From positions 186,001 through 250,000 of the forward strand of contig NZ_JAGIBI010000003.1 in NCBI RefSeq assembly GCF_017744395.1: a stretch of 64,000 nucleotides of DNA. Direction: 5' to 3'. The notes beneath the pieces were generated by a model. The model was not told the origin of the DNA. It ran no database searches and saw only the letters and a program-made list of their open reading frames with translations. Source of the stretch: Herbaspirillum sp. Lineage in GTDB: Bacteria; Pseudomonadota; Gammaproteobacteria; Burkholderiales; Burkholderiaceae_D. Shown here piece after piece: positions 13,021 to 22,480 of this stretch. Made by a program: the position numbers and the translations under genes. Position 1 is the stretch's first letter, and every line of letters starts with the position of its first letter.

Positions 13021-13986
13021 TCAGCTGTCCTGCAAGGCATGGCGCGCGCACACCTCATCGGTCACCAGCCCGGTCAGCCAGCCGCCGCGCAGCGCCGCGC
13101 GCACCGCTTCGGCTTTCTTGCTGCCGCCGGCGAAGGCGATCACCGGATGCTTCGGGCGGGCCGCCAGCGGCGGCGTGGTGATGCGCGAAGCCAGCGCCGT
13201 TGCCAGCATGCGGCCTTCGACGTCGAAGGCGTGGCAGATCATTTCGCCTACCGCCCCTTGCTTTTGCAACTGCGCCACTTCGGCGTCGTCGATGAAGCCG
13301 TCTTCATGCATGGCGCCCTGCAAGGCGATGGTGCCGATGCCGAGGAAAGTAATGTCGGCGCGTTCGGCCAGGCCGGCGACGATCTTGTAGGCGCGGTGGT
13401 TGCACCATTGCTTGCGGTCGCTTTCGCTTTCGGCCACGCGCGGCGCGGGCAGCAGGTAGAAGCGCGCCTGCAGCTTTTCCGCCGCCTGCAGCGCCACGTC
13501 GTAGCGGTTGGCTGATCCGTCCGAGGCGAAGGCACCGATCATGGAGACGATCTGGTGCTGGGGACGGTCGATCTCGGTGATCTTTTCGATGGCGGCCTTG
13601 AGCGTGCGGCCGGAGCCGACGTTGACCACCAGCGGCGTTTCCGGGCTGAGGTATTGGTCCATCACTTCGGCCCCGGCCACGGCCAGCATCTGCTGCACTT
13701 CCTGCGATTCGTTGGGATTGTCGCCGCCGCCGGCGCCCGGCACCACGCGGCATACCTGCAAGCCATAGCGCTCCTGCAGGCCCTGCGCCAGCTCCAGGCA
13801 GGACGAGACCGGGTGGGTGATCTGCACCTTCACCAGGTTGGCCGCGCCGGCGTAGGCCACCATGCGCTGCGCCATCTGTCGCGAGATGCCCAGCCGTTCC
13901 GCGATTTCGTTCTGGGTATTGCCCGCCACGTAATACATCCAGGCGGCGCGTGCCGCCAGGTCAAGTTTGGATGCGCCGGATGACAT
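13021..13986 (-). CDS. SorC/DeoR-type sugar-responsive transcriptional regulator
   Basis: The 321-residue protein has an N-terminal helix-turn-helix (GNTQNEIAERLGISRQMAQRM in two adjoining parts, about residues 25-45). A C-terminal sugar-phosphate-binding domain of the SorC family follows, with VNVGSGRTLKAAI and FLGIGTIALQGAM as typical loops. Such proteins usually repress polyol or sugar operons until a phosphorylated intermediate binds. The ATG at 13986 follows GAGGAGAAC. It is transcribed away from the ABC transporter operon, with a promoter and repeated ATTTGCTCA boxes in the shared gap, which makes it the likely regulator of the whole locus. Confidence 0.88.
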   Translation of the reverse strand: MSSGASKLDLAARAAWMYYVAGNTQNEIAERLGISRQMAQRMVAYAGAANLVKVQITHPVSSCLELAQGLQERYGLQVCRVVPGAGGGDNPNESQEVQQMLAVAGAEVMDQYLSPETPLVVNVGSGRTLKAAIEKITEIDRPQHQIVSMIGAFASDGSANRYDVALQAAEKLQARFYLLPAPRVAESESDRKQWCNHRAYKIVAGLAERADITFLGIGTIALQGAMHEDGFIDDAEVAQLQKQGAVGEMICHAFDVEGRMLATALASRITTPPLAARPKHPVIAFAGGSKKAEAVRAALRGGWLTGLVTDEVCARHALQDS

Positions 13987-14091
13987 GTTCTCCTCGTGCG
14001 CCGCAGCATGGGCGGCAGCTGTGTTCGTGATATGCGCGATTGCGTGGCGCCATTTTACGGCGAGTCTCATCCTGCATTATTCATAAATTCG

Positions 14092-14155
14092 AGCATTTGC
14101 TCAATTGAAATTCAAATGCTTGACAAGCTTTGTTGAATGATTGATTATTTGCTCA
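14092..14155 (+). promoter_or_regulatory. Promoter and candidate operators of the polyol operon
   Basis: TTGACA (14120-14125) and GATTAT (14143-14148) with a 17-base spacer form a good sigma-70 promoter pointing to mtlE. ATTTGCTCA occurs twice, at 14095-14103 and 14147-14155, and AGCATTTG (14092-14099) is inverted as CAAATGCT at 14113-14120. One box lies upstream of the -35 and the other overlaps the -10 and the expected start site, a layout suited to repression by looping. Assignment to the divergent SorC-type regulator is inferred. Confidence 0.6.
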
Positions 14156-14272
14156 TAAAAACACAAAAAGCTCAAAATCAGCCGTTCGGAATACGCACGA
14201 CAGCCAGGCGCGCAACTTCGTCCGGCATCCGGGGGAAGTGAGCCGGCGGCACATAAAACCATGGAGACAAGC

Positions 14273-15622
14273 ATGCACAGCATCGCCCGCTGCATCACCC
14301 GTTACAGCGTTCGCCTTGGCGCGACCGCCGCCGTCATTTCCGCACTGTTCCCGTTCGCCGTGGCCCAGGCCGAGCCGGTAACCTTGAACATCGCTTCGAT
14401 CAACAATCCGGACATGATCGAGCTGCAGAAGCTGGCCCCGCAATTCGAGAAGGCCAATCCCGACATCAAGCTGCGCTGGGTCACGATGGAAGAAAGCGTG
14501 CTGCGCCAGCGCCTGACCACCGACATCGCCACCAACAGCGGCCAGTTCGACCTGATGACCATCGGCGCGTATGAAGCGCCGATCTGGGCCAAGAAGGGCT
14601 GGCTGGCGCCGATGAGCGGCCTGCCTGCCGACTACGACGAGGCCGACCTGATCAAGCCGGTGCGCGAAGGGCTGACCGTGGACGGCAAGCTGTACGCGCT
14701 GCCGTTCTATGCCGAAAGCTCGATGACCTATTACCGCAAGGATTTGTTCGAGCAGAAGAAGCTGGCCATGCCCAAGCAGCCGACCTGGGACGAAGTCGCC
14801 AAGCTGGCCGCGCAACTGCATGACCCGGCCAAGGGCGTCTATGGCATCTGCCTGCGCGGACGCGCCGGCTGGGGCGAGAACATGGCGATCCTCACCACCA
14901 TGGCCAATGCCTGGGGCGGCCGCTGGTTCGATGAGAAATGGCAGCCGCAACTGTCTTCGCCGGAATGGAAGAAATCGGTCGCCTTCTATGTCGACCTGAT
15001 GCGCAAGTACGGCCCGCCGGGCGCCAGCTCCAACGGCTTCAATGAAAACCTGGTGCTGTTCTCCAGCGGCAAGTGCGGCATGTGGGTGGATGCTACCGTG
15101 GCCGCCGGCATGCTGTACCACGGCAAGGATTCCAAGGTGGCCGACAAGACCGCCTTCGCGCCGGCGCCGGTCGCCGCGACCGACAAGGGCTCGCACTGGT
15201 TGTGGATCTGGTCGCTGGCGGTGCCGAAGTCTTCCAAGTCGCAGGATGCCGCCAGGAAGTTCGCCGCCTGGGCCACGTCGAAGGAATATATCAACCTGGT
15301 CGCCAAGGACAGCGGCTGGGCGCTGGTGCCGCCGGGCACCCGTACGTCGACCTACGCTTCGGCCGACTACAAGAAGGTGTCGCCGTTCTCCGACTTCGTG
15401 CTCGATGCGATCCAGACGGCCGATGCCAACAACCCGACCGTCAAGCCGGTGCCTTATACCGGCGTGCAGTTCGCGACCATCCCCGAGTTCCAGTCGATCG
15501 GCACCGTGACCGGGCAGGCCATCGCCGGCGCGCTGGCCGGCAAGACCACTTCGGATGCCGCGCTGGATGGCGCGCAAGCCCAGGCCGTGCGCATGATGCG
15601 CCAGGGCCGCTACATCAAGTAA
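14273..15622 (+). CDS. Polyol (mannitol/sorbitol-type) ABC transporter, substrate-binding protein
   Basis: This is a periplasmic solute-binding protein of the family-1 (sugar) type, 449 residues. A signal peptide ends near AVAQAEP, followed by VTLNIASINNPDM. The body matches the MtlE/SmoE group: YEAPIWAKKGWLAPM, LPFYAESSMTYYRKDLF, GRAGWGENMAIL and CGMWVDATVAAGML. The ATG at 14273 has GGAGACAAGC in front of it; an ATG at 14261 is less well placed. It is the first gene of an operon that continues with two permeases, a HAD phosphatase, the ATPase, a polyol dehydrogenase and xylulokinase. The exact polyol bound is not decidable by eye. Confidence 0.88.
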   Translation: MHSIARCITRYSVRLGATAAVISALFPFAVAQAEPVTLNIASINNPDMIELQKLAPQFEKANPDIKLRWVTMEESVLRQRLTTDIATNSGQFDLMTIGAYEAPIWAKKGWLAPMSGLPADYDEADLIKPVREGLTVDGKLYALPFYAESSMTYYRKDLFEQKKLAMPKQPTWDEVAKLAAQLHDPAKGVYGICLRGRAGWGENMAILTTMANAWGGRWFDEKWQPQLSSPEWKKSVAFYVDLMRKYGPPGASSNGFNENLVLFSSGKCGMWVDATVAAGMLYHGKDSKVADKTAFAPAPVAATDKGSHWLWIWSLAVPKSSKSQDAARKFAAWATSKEYINLVAKDSGWALVPPGTRTSTYASADYKKVSPFSDFVLDAIQTADANNPTVKPVPYTGVQFATIPEFQSIGTVTGQAIAGALAGKTTSDAALDGAQAQAVRMMRQGRYIK

Positions 15623-15748
15623 TCGCCACCGTAGTCATTGCGCGCAACGCAGTACGTTCCTCCTGAGTGCCGGGGGAACGGTTGCCGCGCCTTTCCGGCC
15701 GGTCCGGCACCGAGTGCCGCCGCGCCGTCCCGATTTGCCGAGGCCGCC

Positions 15749-16732
15749 ATGTCATCGATCCATCCCCCCCATCCGTCCAGCATGCAGAGCCAATCGACAC
15801 CCGCATCACGTCCGCCGCCATCCAGTGCCGCCAGGGCCTCCGGTAAGCGGGCCAGCCCGCAGCGCTTCAACCCGATCCGTCTGCTGCAGACGCCATCGGT
15901 GCTGATCCTGCTGGCCTGGATGATCGTGCCGCTGGCGATGACCATCTGGTTCTCGCTGAACCGCTACAACCTGATGGCGCCCGACCAGACCGGCTTCGTC
16001 GGCCTGGAGAACTACCAGTTCCTGCTGGAGGATCCCGCCTTCTGGCCTTCCATCGGCAATACCGCCTTGCTGATCGGTTCGGTGCTGGCCATCAGCGTGA
16101 TCGGCGGCACCCTGCTGGCGGTGCTGTTCGACCAGCCGTTTCGCGGCCGCGGCATCGCGCGCCTGCTGGTGATCGGCCCGTTCTTCGTGATGCCCACCGT
16201 GGCCGCGCTGATCTGGAAGAACATGATCATGCACCCGGTCTACGGCATGCTGGCCTTCGCGATGCGCCATCTCGGGCTGGAGCCGGTCGACTGGCTGGCC
16301 GAGTACCCGATGCTGTCGGTGATCGCGATCGTCGCCTGGCAATGGATTCCGTTCGCCTTCCTGATCCTGCTGACTGCCCTGCAGTCGCTCGACAGCGACC
16401 AGAAGGAAGCCGCCCAGCTCGACGGCGCAGGGCCGGTGCGCATCTTCTTCTACATCGTGCTGCCGCACTTGAAGCGCGCTCTCACGGTGGTGATCATGAT
16501 CGAGACCATCTTCCTGCTCTCGGTGTTCGCCGAAATCTTCACCACCACCGCCGGCGGCCCCGGCACCGCCACCACCAACCTGACCTACCTGGTCTACGCC
16601 ATTGGCCTGCAGCAGTTCGACATCGGCATCGCCTCGGCCGGCGGCATTATTGCCGTGGTGCTGGCCAACATCGTGTCTTTCTTCCTGGTGCGCATGCTGG
16701 CCAAGAACCTGAAAGGAGCGAACGAAAAATGA
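15749..16732 (+). CDS. Polyol ABC transporter, permease 1 (MalF-like)
   Basis: This inner-membrane permease of 327 residues has about six hydrophobic segments. The coupling-loop signature is EAAQLDGAGPVRIFFYIVLPHLK near residues 225-247 (EAA motif seen as EAAQLDGAG). It resembles MtlF/SmoF. The first 50 residues are rich in proline and serine and may be cytoplasmic or partly untranslated; ATGs occur at 15749 and 15782. The stop codon overlaps the start of the next permease (ATGA), indicating translational coupling. The two permeases should form the heterodimeric channel served by the ATPase encoded two genes further on. Confidence 0.9.
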   Translation: MSSIHPPHPSSMQSQSTPASRPPPSSAARASGKRASPQRFNPIRLLQTPSVLILLAWMIVPLAMTIWFSLNRYNLMAPDQTGFVGLENYQFLLEDPAFWPSIGNTALLIGSVLAISVIGGTLLAVLFDQPFRGRGIARLLVIGPFFVMPTVAALIWKNMIMHPVYGMLAFAMRHLGLEPVDWLAEYPMLSVIAIVAWQWIPFAFLILLTALQSLDSDQKEAAQLDGAGPVRIFFYIVLPHLKRALTVVIMIETIFLLSVFAEIFTTTAGGPGTATTNLTYLVYAIGLQQFDIGIASAGGIIAVVLANIVSFFLVRMLAKNLKGANEK

Positions 16733-17544
16733 GCGAACAAAAGAAAAGCCCATGGTGGGTCGGCGTGCTGGCCTGGGCCTGCGCCATCGTATTGTTCTTC
16801 CCGATCTTCTGGGTGGCCATCACCGCCTTCAAGACCGAGCACCAGGCCTACACGCCGACGCTGTTCTTCCTGCCCACGCTGGACACCTTCCGTGAAGTCT
16901 TCGGGCGCAGCCATTATCTCGGCTTCGTGCAGAACTCGGCGATCGTTTCGCTGGGATCGACCGTGCTGAGCCTGCTGCTGGCGGTGCCGGCGGCGTATTC
17001 GATGGCCTTCTTCCCGACCGGCCGCACCCAGAAGCTGCTGCTGTGGATGCTGTCGACCAAGATGATGCCGGCCGTGGGCGTGCTGATCCCGATCTACCTG
17101 CTGGCCAAGAACAGCGGCATGCTCGATACCGTCTCCGGCCTGACCCTGATCTATACGCTGATCAACCTGCCGATCGCGGTGTGGATGGCCTTCACCTACT
17201 TCAACGACGTGCCCAAGGAAATCCTGGAAGCGGCGCGCATCGACGGCGCCAACGCCTGGCAGGAGATGCTCTACCTGCTGTTGCCGACCGCCATGCCGGG
17301 GCTGGCGTCGACCGCGCTGCTGCTGATCATCCTGTCTTGGAACGAGGCCTTCTGGAGCCTCAACCTGACCAGCGTCAACGCCGCGCCGCTGACCGTGTTC
17401 ATCGCCTCTTACTCCAATCCGGAAGGGCTGTTCTGGGCCAAGCTGTCGGCCGCCTCGCTGCTGGCGATCGCGCCCATCATGGCGCTCGGCTGGCTGGCGC
17501 AGAAGCAACTGGTGCGCGGCCTGACCTTCGGCGCGGTGAAGTGA
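16729..17544 (+). CDS. Polyol ABC transporter, permease 2 (MalG-like)
   Basis: The second membrane subunit has 271 residues with about six transmembrane segments and the EAA motif EILEAARIDGANAWQEM near residues 165-180. It matches the MtlG/SmoG group (SYSNPEGLFWAKLSAASLL near the end). It overlaps permease 1 by four bases and touches the HAD gene (TGATG), so the three are translated as a coupled set. AAAGGAGCGAAC lies upstream of the ATG inside the previous gene. Confidence 0.92.
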   Translation: MSEQKKSPWWVGVLAWACAIVLFFPIFWVAITAFKTEHQAYTPTLFFLPTLDTFREVFGRSHYLGFVQNSAIVSLGSTVLSLLLAVPAAYSMAFFPTGRTQKLLLWMLSTKMMPAVGVLIPIYLLAKNSGMLDTVSGLTLIYTLINLPIAVWMAFTYFNDVPKEILEAARIDGANAWQEMLYLLLPTAMPGLASTALLLIILSWNEAFWSLNLTSVNAAPLTVFIASYSNPEGLFWAKLSAASLLAIAPIMALGWLAQKQLVRGLTFGAVK

Positions 17545-18239
17545 TGATGACGCGGCAAGCCATCACTCACCTGGTCTGCGACTGCGACGGCGTGCTGCTC
17601 GACAGCGAAAGCATCGCGCTGCGCGTGCTGCACCGCGAATTGCTGCCGCTGTTGCCGGCGCCGGCTGCCGATGCCGCCCTGCATGCCGCCATCGCCAACC
17701 GCCTGGGCATGTACACCGACCTGCTGCTGGAAGAAGTGGATGCCGAATTCGGACTGGGCTTGAGCGCGCAGCAAGTCGAACGCCTGCATGAAAGCGTCGG
17801 CCGCGCCTGCGGCGAAGAGGCGCTGCCGGTACCGGGCATCGCCGAAGCCTTGCAGGCGATCCGCCTGCCGCGCGCGGTGGCCAGCAACAGCGATGCCCCG
17901 CGCATCGAGAGCGGGCTGCGCCGCTGCGGCTTGTATGCGCAGTTCGCAGGGCACATCTACAGCGCGCACGACGTCGGCAAGCCCAAGCCGGCGCCCGATG
18001 TCTACCTCGCCGCCGCGGCCGGTTTCGGCGTCGATCCGCAGCGCTGCGTGGCGGTAGACGACAGCGCCACCGGCGTGCGCGCGGCGGCGGCTGCCGGCAT
18101 GCATGTGCTGGGCTTCACCGGTGTGGCGCACGACCGCAAGGCGATGGCACGCCGGCTGCTGGAGGCCGGCGCCAGCAAGGTGTTCGACGACATGAAGCAA
18201 TTTCCGCAGTTGATCTGCGAACTGGTCTGGCTGCGCTGA
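17544..18239 (+). CDS. HAD-superfamily phosphatase in the polyol operon
   Basis: The 231-residue cytoplasmic hydrolase has motif I as CDCDGVLLDSES (nucleophile Asp, normally DxD), motif II in VASNSDAPR, the conserved KPKPAPDVYL lysine and motif IV in VAVDDSATGV. This places it in the beta-phosphoglucomutase/phosphoglycolate-phosphatase subgroup with an alpha-helical cap. Similar genes accompany mannitol/sorbitol transport operons in other proteobacteria. A role in removing a polyol phosphate or in detoxifying a by-product is inferred only. Two start codons (17544 and 17547) overlap the permease stop. Confidence 0.85.
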   Translation: MMTRQAITHLVCDCDGVLLDSESIALRVLHRELLPLLPAPAADAALHAAIANRLGMYTDLLLEEVDAEFGLGLSAQQVERLHESVGRACGEEALPVPGIAEALQAIRLPRAVASNSDAPRIESGLRRCGLYAQFAGHIYSAHDVGKPKPAPDVYLAAAAGFGVDPQRCVAVDDSATGVRAAAAAGMHVLGFTGVAHDRKAMARRLLEAGASKVFDDMKQFPQLICELVWLR

Positions 18240-18284
18240 AGGCGCATGACGATTGACGCGATTCAAGAGAACGAGGAGAAACAC

Positions 18285-19403
18285 ATGGCAGCAGTGAGCA
18301 TCAGAAACCTGGCCAAGCGCTACGAAGACAATGAAGTCATGCGCGACATCAACCTGGAAATCGACGACGGCGAGTTCGTCGTATTCGTCGGCCCCTCGGG
18401 CTGCGGCAAGTCGACCCTGCTGCGCATGATCGCCGGCCTGGAAGACATCAGCGACGGCGACCTGGACATCGGCGCGCGCCGTATGAACGACGTGCCAGCC
18501 TCCAAGCGCGGCGTGGCGATGGTGTTCCAGTCGTATGCGCTGTATCCGCACATGAGCCTGTACGACAACATGGCTTTCGGCCTGAAGATCGCCGGCAAAT
18601 CCAAGGCCGAGATCGATAGCGCCGTGCAGCATGCCGCCAAAATCCTGCACATCGACCACCTGCTGGACCGCAAGCCGCGCGCGCTGTCCGGCGGCCAGCG
18701 CCAGCGCGTGGCGATCGGCCGCGCCATCACGCGCCAGCCCAGCGTGTTCCTGTTCGACGAGCCGCTGTCGAACCTCGACGCCGCGCTGCGCGTGAAGATG
18801 CGCCTGGAGTTCGCCAAGCTGCACGACGACCTCAAGACCACCATGATCTACGTCACCCACGACCAGATCGAAGCGATGACGCTGGCCGACAAGATCGTGG
18901 TGCTGTCCGAGGGCCGCATTGAACAGGTCGGCTCGCCGCAGCAGCTCTACCATCATCCGGCCAATCGTTTCGTGGCCGGCTTCATCGGTTCGCCCAAGAT
19001 GAACTTCATCGACGGCACGGTGGCGGCGCTGCAGGACGGCGGCGTGCTGCTGCAATTGCCCGGCGGCGGGCGACAGCTGGCGGCGGTCGACGGCGCCGGC
19101 CTGCAACTGGGCGAGAAGGTGACGCTGGGCGTGCGTCCCGAACACCTCAATATCGCCACAGGGCAGGCGGCGCTGCAGGCGCGCTGCACGGCGCTGGAAC
19201 TGCTGGGCGATTTCTCCTATCTCTACGCGGCCTATGACGGCGCCGACGAAGCGCTGATCCTGCGCGTGCCCGACAGCCTCAACCCGGAGCACGGCAGCAT
19301 GCTCGGCCTGGCCGCCGATCCGGCGCGCTGCCACCTGTTCCGCCAGGACGGCCGCGCGCTGCCGCGTTTGGCCGCGGCGTCCGCCCCGGCCATACAGCAT
19401 TGA
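18285..19403 (+). CDS. Polyol ABC transporter, ATP-binding protein
   Basis: This 372-residue MalK/UgpC-type ATPase powers the polyol importer. The Walker A motif is GPSGCGKST (about residues 38-46), followed by the Q-loop, the signature LSGGQRQR, Walker [14 protein letters not shown] and the switch histidine in [10 protein letters not shown]. The C-terminal third is the MOP-like regulatory domain with [20 protein letters not shown] precedes the ATG. It corresponds to MtlK/SmoK. The dehydrogenase gene follows after 29 bases. Confidence 0.93.
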   Translation: MAAVSIRNLAKRYEDNEVMRDINLEIDDGEFVVFVGPSGCGKSTLLRMIAGLEDISDGDLDIGARRMNDVPASKRGVAMVFQSYALYPHMSLYDNMAFGLKIAGKSKAEIDSAVQHAAKILHIDHLLDRKPRALSGGQRQRVAIGRAITRQPSVFLFDEPLSNLDAALRVKMRLEFAKLHDDLKTTMIYVTHDQIEAMTLADKIVVLSEGRIEQVGSPQQLYHHPANRFVAGFIGSPKMNFIDGTVAALQDGGVLLQLPGGGRQLAAVDGAGLQLGEKVTLGVRPEHLNIATGQAALQARCTALELLGDFSYLYAAYDGADEALILRVPDSLNPEHGSMLGLAADPARCHLFRQDGRALPRLAAASAPAIQH

Positions 19404-19432
19404 ACCATCGGCGCAACGAACAAGGAAACGGC

Positions 19433-20878
19433 ATGACAAGTATCGCCACCTCCATTCAGGACAAGGACGCCGAGGACAGCCTGACCTGGCTGCACATCGG
19501 AGCCGGCTCTTTCCATCGCGCCCACCAGGCGGTCTACCTCAATACACTGCGCGAGAGCGGCGCCGATCGCCGCTGGCAACTGGCGCTGGCCAACATCCGG
19601 GCCGACATGGGGCCGTTGCTCGATGCGCTGGCGCGCCAACACGGACGCTACACGCTGGAGACGGTCACGCCGCAGGGCGAGCGCAGCTACCAGACCATTG
19701 ACGCCATCGGACGCATCATTGCCTGGAATGCGCAGTTGACGCGGCTGATCGCGGCCGGCGCCGAGGAACGCACGCGCATCATTTCCTTCACCGTCACCGA
19801 GGGCGGTTATTACCTCGACCACCGGTTCAGGCTGGACACCGCCAATCCCGACTTGGCCGACGACTTGCGCTGCAAGCTCGACGGCAGCGGCCAGCCGCGC
19901 ACCATCTACGGCGCCATCGCCGCGATCCTGCAGGCGCGCAGCCAGGCTCATCCGCAGGCGGCGCTGACGCTGTTGAACTGCGACAACCTGCGCCACAACG
20001 GCGAACGCTTCCGCGACGGCCTGCTGCAGTTCCTGGCGCTGCGCAAGGAGGCGGCGCTGGCGCAGTGGGTGGAGCGTTTCACCACCAGCCCCAACGCCAT
20101 GGTCGACCGCATCACGCCGCGCCCGACCCCGGCCGTGGCCGAGCGCGTGAAGCAGGCCACCGGCGTCGACGATCCCTGCGCGCTGATGGGCGAGTCCTTC
20201 ATCCAGTGGGTGATCGAGGACGACTTCAAGGCCGGGCGCCCGCGCCTGGAGCAGGCCGGCGTCGAGATGGTGAAGTCGGTGCTGCCGTATGAGGAAGCCA
20301 AGATCCGCATCTTGAACGCCAGCCATAGCTGCATCGCCTGGGCCGGCACGCTGGCGGGCCTGCAATACATCCACGAAGGCACGCTGCGCGACGATATCCG
20401 CCTGATGGCCCACGACTATGTGACGCAGGACGTGATCCCATGCCTGACGCCCAGCCCGATCGACCTGGCGGTCTACCGCGACACCACCCTGGCGCGTTTC
20501 GGCAACCCGGCCATCCAGGACACCAACCAGCGCGTGGCCGCCGACGGTTATTCCAAGATTCCCGGCTTCATCCGCCCGACGCTGCAGGAAAGCCTGGACG
20601 CCGGCCGTTCGCCCCAGGCCACCGCCATGCTGCCGGCGCTGTTCTTCGTGTTCCTGCAGCGCTGGAATGCCGGCGAGCTGCCTTACGAATACCAGGACGG
20701 CATCTTCGATCCGGCCGCGGCGCGCGCCATGCTGGCGGCGGCCGATCCGGTCAGGGCCTTTTGCGACGACAAGCTGCTGTGGGGCGCGCTGGCCGGCGAC
20801 GCGCGCCTGCTGGAACTGGTGCGCACCGGTGTCGACCGGGTCGGGCAATGGCTGGCGCAGGGAAACAAATCGCCTTGA
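19433..20878 (+). CDS. Long-chain polyol dehydrogenase (mannitol 2-/D-arabinitol 4-dehydrogenase family)
   Basis: This 481-residue NAD-dependent dehydrogenase oxidises a polyol to the ketose: mannitol to fructose, D-arabinitol to D-xylulose or sorbitol to fructose. The N-terminal nucleotide loop is [15 protein letters not shown], and the catalytic cluster is [13 protein letters not shown], where Lys, Asn and His are conserved in the polyol-specific long-chain family. The next gene encodes xylulokinase, which favours arabinitol as one substrate, while the divergent fructokinase favours mannitol or sorbitol; the enzyme may serve all. The ATG at 19433 has AAGGAAAC upstream. Confidence 0.88.
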   Translation: MTSIATSIQDKDAEDSLTWLHIGAGSFHRAHQAVYLNTLRESGADRRWQLALANIRADMGPLLDALARQHGRYTLETVTPQGERSYQTIDAIGRIIAWNAQLTRLIAAGAEERTRIISFTVTEGGYYLDHRFRLDTANPDLADDLRCKLDGSGQPRTIYGAIAAILQARSQAHPQAALTLLNCDNLRHNGERFRDGLLQFLALRKEAALAQWVERFTTSPNAMVDRITPRPTPAVAERVKQATGVDDPCALMGESFIQWVIEDDFKAGRPRLEQAGVEMVKSVLPYEEAKIRILNASHSCIAWAGTLAGLQYIHEGTLRDDIRLMAHDYVTQDVIPCLTPSPIDLAVYRDTTLARFGNPAIQDTNQRVAADGYSKIPGFIRPTLQESLDAGRSPQATAMLPALFFVFLQRWNAGELPYEYQDGIFDPAAARAMLAAADPVRAFCDDKLLWGALAGDARLLELVRTGVDRVGQWLAQGNKSP

Positions 20879-20932
20879 CGCGCTCTAAGGCAGCATAGAA
20901 TTGCCAACCAATAACGATAAAAGAGGAGCGCC

Positions 20933-22408
20933 ATGTATCTTGGGATCGACCTGGGTACGTCGGAAGTCAAGGCGGTAGTGATCGATGGCGATGGCGCCTT
21001 GCTGGCGCTGGCCGGCAGCGCGCTGAATGTATCGCGCCCGCATCCGCGCTGGTCGGAGCAGGCCCCGGCCGACTGGTGGCAGGCCGCCTGCGATACCGTG
21101 GCCAAGCTGCGCGCGCAACTGGGGGATGAGCGTTTTGCCGGCGTGCGCGCCATCGGCCTGTCGGGCCAGATGCATGGCGCCGTACTGCTGGATGAGCACG
21201 ACAATGTGCTGCGTCCGGCCATCCTGTGGAGCGATTCGCGCAGCGCGCCGGAATGCGCCGAGTTGACCCGGCGCGCACCGCGCCTGCATGGCATCGCCGG
21301 CAACCTGGCCATGCCCGGCTTTACCGCGCCCAAGCTGATGTGGGTGGCGCGCCACGAACCCGATCTGTTCCAACGCATCGCCACCGTGCTGCTGCCCAAG
21401 GATTGGCTGCGCCAGCAGATGACCGGACGCAAGGTGTCAGACCCGTCGGACGCGGCAGGTACCTTGTGGCTGGATGTGGAAGGCCGCAATTGGTCGGATG
21501 AGCTGCTGGAGGCCAGCGGCATGCGGCGCGACCAGATGCCGGCGCTGGTCGACGGCAGCGCCGCTTCCGGCACGCTGCTGCCGGCGGTGGCGCAGGCCTG
21601 GGGCCTGTCGGAGGATGTGGTCGTGGCCGGCGGCGCCGGCGATGGCGCCGCCAGCGCGGTGGGGATCGGCGCGGTCAATCCGGGCGACGGATTCCTGTCG
21701 CTGGGCACGTCGGGCGTGCTGTTCGTGGTCAATGATCGTTTCCGTCCCAATCCGGCGCGCGCCATCCATGCCTTCTGCCATACGCTGCCGCAGCGCTGGC
21801 ACCAGATGAGCGTGATGCTGTCGGCGGCCAGTTGCCTGCGCTGGTTTTGCCGCCTGTGCTCGGTGGATGAAAAAAGCCTGCTGGCCGAAATCGCGCAACT
21901 CGATGCGGAACAGCTGGCCAATGCGCCGCTGTTCCTGCCTTACCTGTCCGGCGAGCGCACGCCGCATAACGACCCCTATGCGCTGGGCGTGTTCCACGGC
22001 CTGTCGCCGGATCACCAGCGCGCCGCGCTGGGTTACGCGGTGCTGGAAGGCGTGGCCTTCGGCATGGTCGATGGCCTGGATGCCTTGCGCGCGGCCGGCA
22101 CCGATGTCAGCCAGCTGTCGCTGGTCGGCGGCGGCGCGCGCAGCGCCTACTGGGCGCAGCTGATTGCCGACGCGCTCAATGTGCGCATCGTCACCCATGT
22201 CGGCAGCGAGGCCGGCGGGGCGTTGGGCGCGGCGCGCCTGGCCTGGCTGGCCGATGGCGGCATCGAGGAGCGGGTGTGCCGCAAGCCGGAGCGGCAGGCT
22301 TCGTTCGAGCCCGACGCGCGCCGGCATGATGGATTGCAGGTGCGGCTGCGGCGCTATCGCGCCATCTACGCGCCATATCCGCCCTTGCAAGGAGAAGAGG
22401 GCGCTTGA
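20933..22408 (+). CDS. xylB: Xylulokinase
   Basis: This kinase of the FGGY family phosphorylates D-xylulose to D-xylulose 5-phosphate for the pentose phosphate pathway. The 491-residue protein starts MYLGIDLGTSEVKAVVID (first phosphate loop) and contains LSGQMHGAVLLD with the catalytic-site residues, ILWSDSRS, and the second ATP motif SLGTSGVLFVV plus GGGARSAYWAQ. The ATG is preceded by AGAGGAGCGCC. It is the last gene of the polyol operon, matching the mtlY position in pseudomonads, and is followed by a symmetric terminator. Confidence 0.93.
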   Translation: MYLGIDLGTSEVKAVVIDGDGALLALAGSALNVSRPHPRWSEQAPADWWQAACDTVAKLRAQLGDERFAGVRAIGLSGQMHGAVLLDEHDNVLRPAILWSDSRSAPECAELTRRAPRLHGIAGNLAMPGFTAPKLMWVARHEPDLFQRIATVLLPKDWLRQQMTGRKVSDPSDAAGTLWLDVEGRNWSDELLEASGMRRDQMPALVDGSAASGTLLPAVAQAWGLSEDVVVAGGAGDGAASAVGIGAVNPGDGFLSLGTSGVLFVVNDRFRPNPARAIHAFCHTLPQRWHQMSVMLSAASCLRWFCRLCSVDEKSLLAEIAQLDAEQLANAPLFLPYLSGERTPHNDPYALGVFHGLSPDHQRAALGYAVLEGVAFGMVDGLDALRAAGTDVSQLSLVGGGARSAYWAQLIADALNVRIVTHVGSEAGGALGAARLAWLADGGIEERVCRKPERQASFEPDARRHDGLQVRLRRYRAIYAPYPPLQGEEGA

Positions 22409-22427
22409 AATCCGTCTTGCGGATGTG

Positions 22428-22457
22428 AAAACGCCACGGGAGGCCGTGGCGTTTTTT
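22428..22457. terminator. Bidirectional terminator after xylB
   Basis: AAAACGCCACGG (22428-22439) pairs with CCGTGGCGTTTT (22444-22455) around a four-base loop, and the T-run continues to 22457. It serves xylB on the plus strand and the convergent Aer-like gene on the minus strand. Confidence 0.9.
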
Positions 22458-22480
22458 ATTGATGCGCTTGCGTTGCCGGT

